DNA from: Pipra filicauda
Taxonomy: Eukaryota > Chordata > Aves > Passeriformes > Pipridae
Reading direction: 5' to 3'
DNA: 64,000 nucleotides
Assembly (NCBI RefSeq): GCF_003945595.2
Contig: NW_024104554.1
Location: forward strand, 4,385,242-4,449,241
Every line of letters begins with the position of its first letter. Within the stretch, counting starts at the first letter, position 1. Shown in pieces: positions 25,001-38,619 of this stretch. The translations under genes were made by a program, and so were the position numbers. Below the pieces are notes generated by a model that was not told the origin of the DNA, made no database searches, and saw only the letters and a list, made by a program, of their open reading frames with translations.

Positions 25001-28000
25001 AAGCAGAGGTGAGCTTTCTTGTGGCACAGCTTTGGATGTCTGAATAAGGGAACCGGTCATTGGAGAGCGTTAGTGACAACCAGTAAGATATACGGATTTC
25101 TCTATTTCTAGTGAAATTGTCTGAAATATTTAAATACGAACATGTAAATACCTGCTACTCTGATTGGGATAAAAATGCAAGGATTTCCTTTTCCTGCATT
25201 GTTAGTCAGCAACAGCTGCAGTCTTAAAAAGACAAGCAGCCTCCTGAAACCAATCAAAATGCAACAAATTGCACAACCAGGGAAAAAACTTATGCGGTAT
25301 TTACATATGCAGATGACAGCAATTTGATTGTCTGAAGCAACTCAGTTTTGACCCAATTTTGACACAGAGTTGCTTATAATGAGCACAACAACCCTATGCA
25401 TGAAAGTTCCCATCACTAATAGACTGCTATGCTAAATCAACAATGTAAACAGGCACATTTACCTGCTATCAGAGTTTGGGCACAGGATCCATTATCTCAG
25501 GTAACAGCTACTTCACTTGTTCTGCAGCTCCTTCTGCCTGTTGCAGAAATCCTTCTTTCTTTCACATATTCAACAGGGTCAACTACCATCTTGTCTTCTG
25601 TCTCTCCTCACCACCTCAAACTACTTGTCTTCTCTATTTGTCTAAAGAATAAAAGATCAGTCTTTAAATACTGACTATCATGTGTGGAGTTTGCCAGTCT
25701 CTTTGGACATGTACATCTGAGGGCCAACCAGTAATCAAAACAGCTATCAGGAAACAAGCTATGCCACTCATGTAAACATGTATACGTTTGCTGGGATACG
25801 TTTCGCTTTTGAATCTCTAAATTCCCGTGGGAAATATTGGATGTAAGAAAATGGTCATCCATTGCTGCAACTGAAAGGACCAGCCCACTTCAAGATCAAT
25901 CCCCAAAGAGTCACAGTTCCAGCCAACATCCCTGGAGTGCAAACTAGGAAAGAGGACATTTATTTACCATATTTGAGGAACCTCTCCCTAAGTCCTAAAT
26001 TGGCTGATGCCTTAGGCACTACCAAAATACAAACATTAAATCACCAACAGATCTCAATGACTGTAAGTAACTTTAGTATTATGTGGAGATGGACTCGGGG
26101 CACCATTGCACCATGCTTAAAATTCTCATGGTTTCAGACCAGAGCTGCTTCCTTTAACTTGTGAAAGAGAACATTTCAATTCTGAATCAGAGGAGCTTTG
26201 GTTTTCAAAGATTTGTCTGTTTTCCAAATGTATTAGCTAAAGTAATCAAATAATAAAAGATAGCTATCCTTCTCTTTAAAATTGTCTATTATGATAGTCC
26301 TAGACTATCACAGCTACTATGATGCAATTAATTCTACCAGATGTGTACAAACTTGTATACATTTTATTAGAAATTGACCTGTAGCTTCATAGCATTGTTT
26401 TCCCCTACAAAACTTCCTTAGTTTTCAAAAGTGTTTGCTTTCCTAAAAGCCTAATCAGATCTTAGGTTTATTTTACTTTGCACCTTGATAAATTCCTCGC
26501 CACAAAGTTCCACACGGCCTTGACTAGATCATTACCAGTATCTACAGCAGCTAGCTAGTCTCCACCTGCTCCATGTCTACAGAAAGGCAGGATCAGCCTC
26601 ATTCAACAGCCAAGTCCTTTAGTTTCACTTCCTTAGATTGATCTTTCTTTTTTTAGTTCCCAAGTTCTCTTTTGCAGCTATGCAGTCACCAGAAACAGGA
26701 TCTCAAAAGGTCACCTAGCTCATCCCAAAACAAGATCAAATATGTCAGATTGTATTACCTCATTACTAGAAGAAATTCTTCTGCTTTATAAATTCAACCT
26801 TTTTTTTTCCTATCAGTTTTCTCTAAAATTGAGCAACCACATAGTCTTTCCTAGGGTACAAGAAACAAACAGTGTCACTCATTCCAAGAATGAATAACAA
26901 CCATAGCTTGTAGCTAGAGACTGACATATTGCTACACTTTCATTTCAAAAATACTTTTAGAAAAATCATATATTCAGGAATTTTATAATTAACTAACACT
27001 TCTGTTGAATTTTCAGCTTGCCACAGGGATCCACACCCATACATTACAAAAATCAGAGATGATTGCCACTGAAATTGTCTGGAATGATTAAAGCACACTG
27101 AGTCTTCAGTATATGCAGTACATTGTGCGTCAAAAAGATGTCCAGGAATAGCTTATCTTCAACAATCCCCTGCACAGGATCAGTTAAATACCTGCATTTG
27201 AGGCAAATGGGAATTGTGCCTCACCTACAATTATAACAGTGTGTTTTACCATGCCAACAGGAGGGCTGGGCCTTCTCTTGAACACACAGATGTAAAACAC
27301 GACTGATGATTGGGAGTTCAGCAGGATGACATCAATATACAAGGCAACTACACAATATCTACAACTATATACAAATCAATCTCTGATGGTTTTGGCTTTG
27401 TAGTTACTGATACAGAGAACACAAAGAGTATGTTGTTTGCTTTTTTAAAATACTGCCACATCATTGTTTCACTCTTTAATCCACGGTGAAAGACACAGGT
27501 TAGGTTGCCTTTCCCACAATTAAGCCAAATAAGTTGACACCACATTCTTCACCCACAGCTGACCTTGACTCACAGTAAAACAGCAGCCTTGTCTCTACAG
27601 GATATCTAACATGCATATGTTATTCTTGCTAGCAGCCCAAGTCATGCAACTGAACACCTTGTGTTAAGTGCTGTAAAGACACAGAAGAAAAAGATGGTCC
27701 CTGCAGAAAAAGCACATCTGCTTTGTCAGTCATGAAGTCTTAAAATACAGCTTCAAGGGATTCTACATCTCACTATCCCCTATGACTACATGTTTATCTC
27801 TACTTGACATTGTTGAGAACAATGTCATTTTTACTATGAGTGCAAAACAGATGTCACAGCATGTGTGATATGTGAAAAAATATCAAAATCTTAAAGGTGA
27901 GTGAAGATTCTATAAATTGCTAAATTGTGCCAAACCTCAGAGTATTTTGAAGTTAGAAATGTGTCTGAAGGCCTGCTTAAAAAGTAGAGCTTTTAGTGAA

Positions 28001-30225
28001 AGAAGCTCTGTCTCTTTAAAAGGACCTCCCACATTTTGATTTTTAAACTATAAATTATAGGAGGTTTATTTTTAATTAAAATTTGTAGCTCTAATCTGTG
28101 TTCACCCCTGACATTCAGCTAGATCTGCAGTCCTTTCCAAGTTATTCAAGTTATTTTTGCAGCAACAGTTGGATACTTTAAAACCAGCCATTAAAATCAC
28201 TGGACACACTATATTTACAGTAGTGCTACAAAGAGAAGAGTTTGATCCTTAATGTCCTAGCTGTGTCCGAGGTGGTGATTTTTGCCTTTCTAAAGTGAAA
28301 TGAACCCATCTGTGTCCTATGCACAGCAAAGTTTCCATTTTATTTTTGTATCAGGCACCTCTGTGTCATCTCTGATCCACAAATCCAAGCATGCTTAGGG
28401 CCATTACTGACTAGCATAAAGGCAGGCAGGAGACAGAGCAGTATCGTGTTTTGCTCTGGAAACACAAAAATTACTAGCTTTCACTATTCCACAGTGTCAA
28501 TACTCACGTTAAAGCCAATGTATTTCTTAATACATAGAGATCTCTCAAGCAAACAAACAATTTGAACTATCCTACTCCCATTTTGTTTCTAAGTTGTGCC
28601 TAATGAAGTACACAACTACCTCTTTTGTGACACTCCTTTTGATATTATAAGTAATTTTTTCACACTTTTCATTTCATTTATGTCATTATATGAAAGAACT
28701 TAAAATGGGAAGGACCTATTTGGCCAATCATGGTATCTTCCCTTTGGTGTTGAACTGATCCCTACTGTATCTTTTCTAACTTGCAATTGAAATGCATTTC
28801 TATGATTAAAAAAAAGAATTTCCTTTCCCAAATGGTTTTTCAGAACAGAGGAAGTAGGTAGAGGATTTTTTAAGATATTTTTCAGATACGTGGATCTTCA
28901 GCTTGCATTTTCCTCCCTCCCTTATGACCTGTGCAGATGTTGTGGATTCCCTTTTGCCACCTGATCCAACAGAAGAGTCAGCTCTTGACTCTAGGGATGT
29001 TTCTATTCCCAGTGACATGTGGAGATGCCAGAAATAAAATTACCTGTACATGGCAATATGGGGTGAAGTCAGTATAGCTGTAGAAGCATACTCTATCATC
29101 ACATTTAAATAGAGTTTAAGAAACTGACTTTAAATACACTTTTTTCTCACAGACTCTCATGTGCTTCCACAGTACCTGCATGCTGTTGAAGACTGAACTT
29201 TGGAATTTATTATGGCTATATCCTGATTTGAATGCCTTTGAGAAGCGGATTGGACTAGACCTCCACATATCCTTTTCAATCCAATTTTTCTACAAATGTG
29301 CAAATTATATACTATATGGTCTCTAGGTTAAAATAAGCTCTTGGATGAGCATTAACTACAAGGACTGGTTGTCACAAATACAATTTTATTTTTGTCATCA
29401 AATAAAGCACTGTTACCTCCACACTTACTCAATTCAGCATACACAGTTGTAACATTTCATTAAGGCACATCAGGTACAAATGTTTTATGTCACTTGATCA
29501 TAACATGCTATCTCAGGCACTTAATAATCAATCTGCTCTCAAAAAAGCCTACCTGCAAAACACACAACAGGAGGGAAACATGAATTCTGCTTATTCAACC
29601 AACTGGATTGCTGGTCTTGGTAAGCCTATCAGCCTCATAAAATTTCACGCTCCAGACTATTATCATTTCTTTAAGAAAAAAAAAACACCAACTGAGGATC
29701 ATCTCAACCACCTTGCACCTTCTACAGCTATTTCAGCATGAAGTCAGTGACTAAAGCCAGCTCAAGTATATTTGCACACCCTGTACCCATATCGACCATT
29801 TTGATGGAGAAATACTTTTGCTGGTTTATTGGCAAATAAGGAGATGGCAGAAAAGAAAGAAAACTCATTAAGTGGAATGAGAAAGGAACCACATCCCTCC
29901 ACCTGGCTCACCAGGCAAAGGCTGGTAAAGACTTGTCTAATACATTTACTCGTCATTATTTTTCAGATTACTTCTCAGGTGGTACCTGAAATCCCTTTGA
30001 GCAGTAGTGTCTGGCATAGATTTGAAAAATAACATCATACTATCCACCACCATCAAGGAAACCCTGTTCTTATTTTCCCTCCTCACTTTCTTTTCCTTGT
30101 CGGCCCATAGAAATGGTTTTAAAAAAAAAATCTCTAAAATTAGTGAGTAGCCTGGGTTAGAAATGCTAGTGATAACACAGATCTGCTCTCAAGCCACACT
30201 GTCAATTTGCAATCCTCCTGGACAC
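22062..30225. other. Large unique noncoding block
   Basis: No recognisable gene. Items noted are a 13-bp tandem duplication with an inverted copy at 24307-24351, a possible ancient-repeat phrase near 24070-24100, and a splice-acceptor-bounded short open segment at 28937-29037 (see findings). The rest is AT-rich with ordinary short tracts. Confidence 0.6.
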
Positions 30226-31482
30226 TGTGCTAAGGCACACGAAAAATAAGGAGGTGATTGGTGACAGCCAACACTGCTTCACTAAAGGCAAATCATTCTT
30301 GACAAATTTGGTGGCCTTCTATGATGGGGTTACAGTGTCGGTGGATGAGGGAAGAGCGACTGATGTCATCTACCTGGACTTGTGCAAAGACTGCGACACT
30401 GTCCTACCCAACATCAATGTCTCTAAACTGGAGAGACATGGATTTAATGGATGGATCACTCAGCGATAAGGAATTGGCTGGATGGTCACACTCAAAAGAG
30501 TTGTAGTCAACAGCTCAATATCCAAGTGGAGATCAGTGACGAGTGTTGTTCTTCAGGGGTGGATACCGGTATCAACAAATATCTTTGTCGGTGACACGGA
30601 CAGTGGGATCAAGTGCACCCTCAGCAAGTCTGCCGATGACACCAAGCTGAGTGATGCAGTGGACACGCTGGAGGGAAGGGATGCCACCCTGACCAACCTT
30701 GACAGGCTTGAGGTGGGCCAGAGAAGTTCAACAAGGCCAACTGCCCCCTGGATTGGGGCAATCCCAAGTACAAATACAGGCTGGGCAGAGAATGGATTGT
30801 GAACAGCCCTGAGGAAAAGAACTTGGCAGTGCCGGTAGATGAAAAGCTGGACATGATCCAGCAGTGTGCATGCTGGCAGCCCAGCCAACCACATCCTGAG
30901 CTGCATCAAAAGAAGCATGGCCACCAGGTCAAAGGAGGTGATTCTGTCCCTCTACATCACTCTCGGGAGACCCCATCTGGAGTTCTGCATCCAGCTCTGA
31001 GGCCCCCACCATAAGAAGAACCTGGAGCAGTTGGAGCAAGTCCAAAGGAGTGCCATGAAGAGGACTGGAAGGTTGGCTCACTCCCCCTATGAAGATGGGC
31101 TGAGAGAGTTGGGGTTATTCAGCATAGAGAAAAGACAGCTCTAGGGAGAACTTAGAGCACCTCTCAGTATTTGAAGGGAGCCTAAAAGAGAGCTGGAGAG
31201 GGACTCTGCTCAAGACCATGTAATGATAGGACAAGGAGGAATGGCTTCAAACTCAGAACAGGTTTAGATTAGATATTAACAAAGAAATTCTTTACTGTGA
31301 GGGTGATGAGGCACTGCAACAGCTTGCCCAGAGAAGTTGTAAACACTCCATCCCTGGAAGTGTTCAGGGCCAGGTTGGATGGGGATTTGAGCAACCTGGG
31401 CAGGTATCCCTGCCCATGGCAGGGAGGTTGGAGCTAGATAGTCTTTAAGATCCCTTCCAACCTAAACCATTCCATGATTCTC
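30226..31482 (+). mobile_element. CR1 LINE with decayed reverse-transcriptase region
   Basis: The longest CR1 copy in the window, about 1.26 kb, covers the second half of ORF2 and the 3' UTR. Near 30357-30395 the translation keeps ATDVIYLDL and a following DTV, the first catalytic block of a non-LTR reverse transcriptase. The ADD of the catalytic box lies at 30632-30640 (SKSADDTKL). Downstream come the palm/thumb remnants and the standard 3' UTR ending TTCCAACCTAAACCATTCC. The frame is broken by shifts and stops, and part of the region between the two blocks is deleted. It cannot be active. Confidence 0.95.
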
Positions 31483-33733
31483 CAAAGATCTAAAAAAGGG
31501 TAAAAAGGGCACAAGCATCAGGATAACAGTGTACTGCAAAGCAGTGTGCAGCTCATTTATATGCAAAGCTAACTGTAATTTGGATATGCATATCACAAGA
31601 CAGAAGAAGTTGCACAATGTTACACAAGCAATGAAGCGTATCCAAATCTATTTTCTACCTCTCTGCCATACAGTGACAAATAAGGAATCTCTACAACTGT
31701 AAATGATCCTCAAGTGATCACAGCTATTTTGTTGAAAGCAATTTTTTAACCATCTAGGCCTAAATGCAGTTGTCTAACATTGAAAGAATCCCCTTCTTCT
31801 CATGTCTTCTACCCAGACATATGAGGGTTTCAAGCAGTGCCTGTTGCTTGGAAAAACAAGCCATTTAGGCAAAATTTGGAGATTCACAGATCTCAGTGCC
31901 ACTGAACTAGGAAAACTTGTCAGAGATGGTACCACATAAATCTTTTCCAATTTCAGCTCCAGAAAAATTTTGCCCTAGAAGGCTGTTTTATTAATTCTCA
32001 TTAACTCAAAATGAGATCTTTGGCAAACTTTACAATAGTAAAGTCGGAGTTTAACTGAATCATTTGATTTAAACACAAGAATTTTGAATTTAATTCTCGT
32101 TTATTTTGTAACGTAAATAAAAAAAGTACTAAAAGTCATTTCTAATAGAAAATCAAACTATTTCACTTGAAAGGAGACATACTGACTTATTTTTTCCATT
32201 ATTGTCCTACTTTCAGTTTTTCATAGTAAGAACTTCAAATTTGAAGTTTGCCAGTTTTAGTGAATAGGCAGTTTATGTTGTCTCAAATCTTCAAATGCTT
32301 AGGCCTTAATTCTGTAAGCATTTAAGTGGATAGACCTATGAAATCATAGAAGAATCAGGATTTTATTCTGCTATGCTCTGTCTATAAACAGACATCTTGT
32401 TTTCTAAAGCATAAGATTCCTCCCAATGTTTCCAGCAGACATCTGCAATTATTAATACATAATTAGCTGGTTCTCAAGATTTGCAGCAATGCATTCAAAC
32501 TTATCTATTGTCTTGTATGATGCATATAAAAATGTAAGTAGTTAAAGCAAATTGTCTGTTCTTCATTTGCACTGATTTTCTTAATTATGTGAGTAAAATC
32601 TCTGTGCACAGTTTAAGGCAAGCAAAGCAGTTTCAAGGAAGATGAAGGAAAGGAGGCTGGTTGTATTTAAAAGATTATTTTCCAGAAGCAGTCAGGATCT
32701 CACCAGAATGATTATGGATGTATCAGTTACACACTGCTTAGTAAAGAGAAAGGTTGATTAATACTGATATCCTATGCCTTTCAATTTGATACTGTTTTGA
32801 TCATTAGTGTTCCAGGCTACCTGTAAACAGGGGCAGTAACCTGCCTCTAGGGACAATGGTAAAATACTTCTTGGCTTATGTCATGGGTGTGACACCTCTT
32901 GGGGAATGTTGTTTTTAAGCTTACCATAGCCAAGGTACTGGTTGATCAAGAAACTACTTACAGCAATGACACGCCAAACTCAAATCTAGTATTCAGACCT
33001 TTGGGCAAAATGATAAAGTCATCAAGAATTCAATTGATAAAGCATGGGTTAATAATTATATCTGAAATGGAATTGCTTTGAAAGCCATACTGGAAAAGTA
33101 AGTTAACAGCTGAAAAACCTAGAAACTAACACAAAATGCTTTCTTCCCCTGAAGAAATTCTCAATTACTTCAGTGGAACAGGATTAGGCCACTGGCTCTG
33201 TAAACATAGCCATGTAAATGTATTGTCTCCTTGTACTAATACAGTTGTCTGGCAAATTCTTTTTTTTGTTACCATGGTTCTAACATCTTGATGTTTCAGC
33301 AGAAAAATAACAGTATGAGTGAACACTGAGACATTTTTTAGCCATTTTTGGGTTACAGTTACCAGTGAGGTCAAAATTTCTTCTTTAAAAGCATTAAGCT
33401 ATGATCTGAAATCTGTAATTCTCATATATGAAAACTCAGAATATGTATCAACAAAAAAATTGTCAGGAAAGCTACTGATTTTGCTTTCTCGGTTTTTAGT
33501 CCTAAACTTTTGTTTTCTCTTCATCTCTTAGCTGGTAAAAATGAGGAACAGGTGGAATCTCCTGACTTACTTACATCCTTACATCAAAATACTACAGATA
33601 ACTAAGAAAAGGCCTCTTTTCTCCCAGAACAAATATCTTTAATGTCCAGTTTACAGTAGAAACCTTTCCCAGCAAGCAGCTGTGCCACTCCACAGCTTTT
33701 GGGAACACAGGTTGTCTAGAAATCATGTTATCT
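31483..33733. other. Unique noncoding block
   Basis: AT-rich sequence with no supported gene or repeat family. Confidence 0.6.
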
Positions 33734-33885
33734 TGAATCACAAAATCATATATTATCTCAAGTAGGAAAGAACTCATAAGGATAGAGTCCAAATCCCTGT
33801 TCCTTGCAGGACTACCGAAAACTAAATCATAAGCCTAAGAGCAGCATCCTGATGTTCCTTGAACTCCATACAGGCACTTAGGAAG
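33734..33885 (-). mobile_element. CR1 LINE 3' fragment, diverged
   Basis: Minus-strand CR1 wording is recognisable but eroded: GAATCACAAAATCATATATT, then an AGTAGGAAAGAACTCATAAGG segment, a TTCCTTGCAGGACTACC segment and AAGCCTAAGAGCAGCATCC. It is more diverged than the copies at 12.2 and 19.5 kb, so probably older. Confidence 0.8.
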
Positions 33886-36800
33886 GTCCACACAAATAAA
33901 GTTTTCTTCATAAATGGCTCTGTTAGACAGGAGATTTTGGAATTCAGAATAGTTTATACAATTTCCAGACAATTTGGTGGAGAAATGCTTGGCAATGCAC
34001 TGTGGGACCTCAAAACTCTGCTTAAGGAATTGTAAGAGTTTAAGCCTGGCTTCCCCCAGTTCCTGTTTTCTTTGCTGGGGTTTTTTGAGAGCCCCTGGTT
34101 CTTCCTTCATTTCCTCATTTTAATACTTCCATGTTTTCATACTCAATCTATAAAACCACTAGAAACATATATGGAACAAACCAGTGGAGTTCTTATGTCT
34201 CTTTCATATTGTAATACCTGTTTTCCCTGAACATTCAGAGCTTCAATTTTATCAGAAAATTTTTCAAGAGGAAAAGTAGAAGAAGGAGGCAGAAGACTAA
34301 ATTTGCCCTGAAGTAGAAGCATTCCACAACTGGTTTAAACACACCAAGAGTCATGATATTTAGCCCTTGATGCAAATATAGCATGGTCAATAGCAGAAGC
34401 AAAGCTCTTAGATACAGGACATTGCAATTCCAGTTCTTAATTGTGCGCTGAGTTTGTATCAACCTTTCATTGGAAACACCCCTAAATCAAAAGCATTTAC
34501 ACACTGAGAATTAGTGGCATATGGGCTCTTGGAACCTGTAAACCCTGACTGTTTAGCAGTGGTTAGCAACCTGGTGTTGACAAATCTTACGTATTATAAA
34601 AAGGTGTCGTTTATATATATATATATATAATATATATATATATAATATATGTTACTATAAAGGTGTGACTCTTGTAAAGTATAGGAAAGTAAACAAATTA
34701 GCTAGCAAGGTATCCCATTTACACTTCTCTTAACTTCCTCATACATAAACACAAGTGAGACTTTCGAGTAGTTCCATGAAGTGAAGGGAGTTCCCTAACT
34801 TCTGTGAAATTATGAAATCTATGTAGAGCTCACATTTTTAGGAATCCTTTTGCAATATAGTAATGCAAAGACACTTTTCTAGACCACAGTATTTATAAAG
34901 ATAGCTACTTCATTAACTGTAATTCTCAAAAAGCTGCTCTATCTTTTCTTTCCTAGTTCCTGAAGTGATTCACCTAGCATCTGGAAACAAAGATACATGT
35001 ATTGCTCAATGGCTTCTGATGTATATTTGGTAAATTAAAAACATCTCTGAAACCAAAAATGAAGATGCTTTCACCGAGTAGAAAGACTTGTAACTCTGAA
35101 TACAAAAGCACAATTATAGGAGTCAATCTGAATACAATTCCTGGAAGCCTCAGAAGCATACTCTGATATGTGTTATTGGCAGTACTGCTTTGAATCTGCT
35201 TGTTCTGCTCTTTGAGTAAGCTGTACTTATGATTGCTAAAAAAAATGAATTTCAAGTTAACCACATTTTACTGAATTTGGCAAGAAGCACAGGTAAAGAG
35301 TGTTCCATACAGTTTTCCAAACAGAAAAAATACATCACGGTTTTTGCCAAATAAAAATTTATTAGCCATAACAAACAACATATAAAATGACAAATAAAAC
35401 GTTCAGGGTGCCTGAGTCATTAACATATGTGCACTCTTGTCATATGCCCTTATTTTCCACTGGAGTTGGCTAGAATTAACAGTGTGGCAATCTGTGCTGG
35501 CTCTTGGGCAGGTAGGAGGTAAAGAAAGAAGGTATATGGGATGAGAGCAACTCTGCAGAGCTGTCTATGAAGCACAGTGATGGCTGCAGTGAAATCGCTG
35601 GGTGTTTTGTCCCATACTGCTTTGCAGTGCCTGCATTTGCTAAATCAGGACGCTCAGTCTTCAAAGTAAACTATTCAAGTGTGCCTTCTCTCCATCATAT
35701 TGTGTCACAAAGGCCAAACAGACCTATGGAAAAGATCTACCCTTTTCTTTCTTTTCTTTCTTCTAATCATCATCTGCTTCTTCTCAGTCAAGGTCACTGA
35801 TAAGCAACAACAAAACAAAAAAGGCAGTGTTAGATTGGACAGGTCATAGACAAAAATCTCCATCCTTTTCCCGCAAACGTTTTTTTCATAAAATATGAAA
35901 TGGGTCAACCTTGTAGTGGGCAGTTCAGAAAGTCCGTCAATGATGGCTACTTAAAGTCTAGCACCTTTTGAAGAGTTGGCATACAGAGACTACCAGATAT
36001 ACCAACTGCAGAAACATGGCAGTAACTCTGACTGAACGGGCAGTGATCTGTTCATAAAGTGCAGAGACCCTTGAGAAAGTTCTTCAGAGCTGCTGGAGTT
36101 TGCCCAGACATGTCACCAGCCTTTCTGCAATGAGCACTTCTCCAGAGCTGATAAAGGTGAGGCAGTAACACACTGTAAAAGAAGAAGTAGAAGAGGCCTT
36201 CCTCACTCTCAACATCTAAAGAATGCTTGCTGAAAAATGCTGACTATGTCCTGAAGATAAAAGGGGATGTTCATGCAAAGATCAACCTGAAAATCCATGA
36301 ATGGAAACAGATAGCTGCTATTGTTTAATTCAGTGAGTAGCTTCTGTGAGCCAACATCAAAATGTCTTCATTTCCCTAAATAAAAAAAATGTTTTGACTT
36401 TGGTTTACTCTCAGAAAGCAAGGGACTGCATGTATGGAAGTTCTACTACATGGTTACATTTTATTCAAGAAAACACAGTTTCAGCAACCACTTACAAGAC
36501 TGCTTTTTACAGTCTTGTTTCCCATCTGGTTTAATGGAATACTAAGGTGTCTGCTTCATTGCCATTGGTTTTGCCTCTCCATACAAAGAGCTGATATTCA
36601 GTCACAGAAATTCTACATGCCTACCACACATTTATGTATATTTAGAACACGTTTATGAATATTGCGTGTGGTCTATTCCATCCTTTGGGGTTTTTACTTA
36701 TAACTGACAGTACCTGCAAGAGAGCAAAAATAAACTAGCAATTTGAAAGACATTTTCTTTGTTTCCTTTCCTCTTACTAGACAATATTCTAAGAGAGGGA

Positions 36801-36902
36801 TGGAAGAACTGAAGAGAAAGAATGAGTTCTTAGAGTTGCAAAAGAAAGTTTGTAAAAAAACCCAAAAAAACTAGCAGAAGTAGCATATAAAAGTAAACTT
36901 AC
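33886..36902. other. Unique noncoding block
   Basis: No gene is recognised. It contains a (TA)n run at 34612-34650. If the minus-strand gene model below is right, this is the intron following the 36.9 kb exon. Confidence 0.55.
34612..34650. repeat. (TA)n microsatellite
   Basis: Nearly uninterrupted TA alternation with two single-base slips. It is prone to cruciform extrusion and length change. Confidence 0.9.
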
Positions 36903-37069
36903 CTGAGCTTTCTTTGTTTTTCCAGCTGGTTTTTGGGTTCATGAAGTACTCCTGACTTCCATCCAAGTAGACCTCCTGACTCCTCTGTGTAATCCTTTTC
37001 AACAAGCTTGTTGTCCATATCCACTTTTGAGGCTGTTCTCTTTTTTGAGGTCAAATGTCCAGTGGTCAT
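36903..37069 (-). CDS. Candidate first coding exon, unknown protein
   Basis: On the minus strand an ATG at 37069 opens 55 codons plus two bases and ends at AAGCTCAG followed by GTAAGT (36902-36897), a perfect donor. A TAG lies in frame 9 bases upstream of the ATG, so translation cannot enter from further upstream in this segment. That fits a true start after a noncoding 5' exon. The peptide begins MTTGHLTSKKRTASK and is lysine/glutamate-rich; it has no motif I recognise. The first ATG has a weak Kozak context, whereas the Met at residue 18 (MDNKLVEKD) has G at -3 and G at +4. The 5' acceptor is not obvious. The nearest upstream CpG island (43-45 kb) is on the right side for this strand. It could instead be a noncoding-RNA exon or chance. 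Confidence 0.35.
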
Positions 37070-38583
37070 GGAGTTCTAATTTTCCTTAGCATCCAAATTC
37101 TGTATATTGGTTTACAGAACCTCAGTTTTTCCACTAGCAGGTTCCTTTTAACTCAATGTTTCTTTTTCCCTGTTGTGGTATTGTTACCCATTCCTCTCAT
37201 CACAACCTCTCCATCTTATACTTGCAATGTCCAAAAATCACCTTAGTTTTTGTGAGAATGCTGCAGCCTGGCCTGCACCCACTATCCCTGAGGACTGAAG
37301 TAGGCTATTTTCCTGGAATATGGAGGTCCAATAACTCCACACAGAGTAAAGCCCTTAAGGTCAAGTAGATCCAAACATGCAGCATATTTTAAAAGGTTGA
37401 GAAAAATGTTTATTCATCACTGGAAGTGATGAGATCTGGAGTCTGATGAAAAACTGGAGTTTGAGATTGGGTGCAGGTTGATCACAGCCAAAGGATCAGA
37501 GGATTGTGAAATTCTTGACGAACTTAGTAAATTTTTTTCTCTTAGTAAATAAGTAACACATCAACTGTGCAGGCATCTCACCACTGCTGGAACACACAGC
37601 TTTTCCTATGTGTGAGGATAGCTTAACTTGACCTGTGTAAACTCTGGGTGTTTCCTAGCAAGACCCGGAATGGACTTTGTGCTTGCACGTGCTGAAAAAA
37701 CACAAGCATTACTTTTTAGTGTCAACTCTAAGCCCAAGGAATTTGGTTTTTGGATTTTTAAATCAAACTATGCATAACCAATTCAGAAATATCATTCTGA
37801 ATGCATAACAACTTGTTTTAGACATACCAAGAGCACTATAAAAATATACAGAAAATAAAAAGCCCCACACTTAACCTCATCATTTTCCATGACATAACAG
37901 TATTATTTCTTCCTAAATACGCACATATCCAAAAACAAGCCTGAATATTTATGGACAGGACGTGACAGCCACAATGTATGGAAGTTGTTATAAACACAGT
38001 CTCATATTTAAACATGGGCCTTTTCCTCTTCAGACAACAGAAGAATTGCTAGTATTTCTGAAAATGTTACTAAAACAAATCACCAGTGCTGAAAACTAAT
38101 GCACTGGATTTAACAACTAATTCTGAAGAAGGAGATAAGAAATAAAAGGATGAGCCACCAATTCATAGTATCACAAGAGGCTTGGGAAACCCCTTTCAAG
38201 AGTATTCCTTACGTGAGAGAATGCCCTGCTGCAGCACTGGAAGGAATGCCAGAACATCTACTCCCTACAGCTTATCCTCATAAGAAACCTTGGAGATCTT
38301 ATCTTTCTGCATTTTGACTATTTCATTTGAATCAAGGCACTGTTCAGAAAGTGACAAAGACAGACTAGGTTAAACGCTGTAACATGGTACTTATTCACAC
38401 CACATTAGGCAGAGGAACACTAAAATTAGGCATAAAATTTTATTCCCTTGGTAATATCCTCCAGTATTGGCTAGAGACAGGAGGAGAAAAGGGGATTTCC
38501 CTCGGAAAAATAAAGCAAGCCATTGATATGTAATATAAATATTGCAGTATTACATCTTTCAAGTAAGTATCACTGTTTCTATC

Positions 38584-38587
<4 letters not shown>

Positions 38588-38619
<32 letters not shown>
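38588..38619. repeat. (CA)n microsatellite
   Basis: About 16 uninterrupted AC units. This is a standard polymorphic dinucleotide repeat. Confidence 0.95.

Noticed and set aside
25862..26164. 100-codon plus frame with an internal GACT|GTAAGT donor-like site
   Set aside because: No acceptor, no family motif, poor donor context at -1 and average base composition; not enough to call an exon.
27220..27330. Minus-strand segment ending TAG|GTGAGG with an open frame
   Set aside because: A single donor with no acceptor and an unremarkable peptide; below the threshold for an exon call.
28680..28790. Possible old CR1 remnant (GGGAAGGACCTATTTGGCC phrase)
   Set aside because: Only one short phrase resembles CR1 and the flanks do not continue it.
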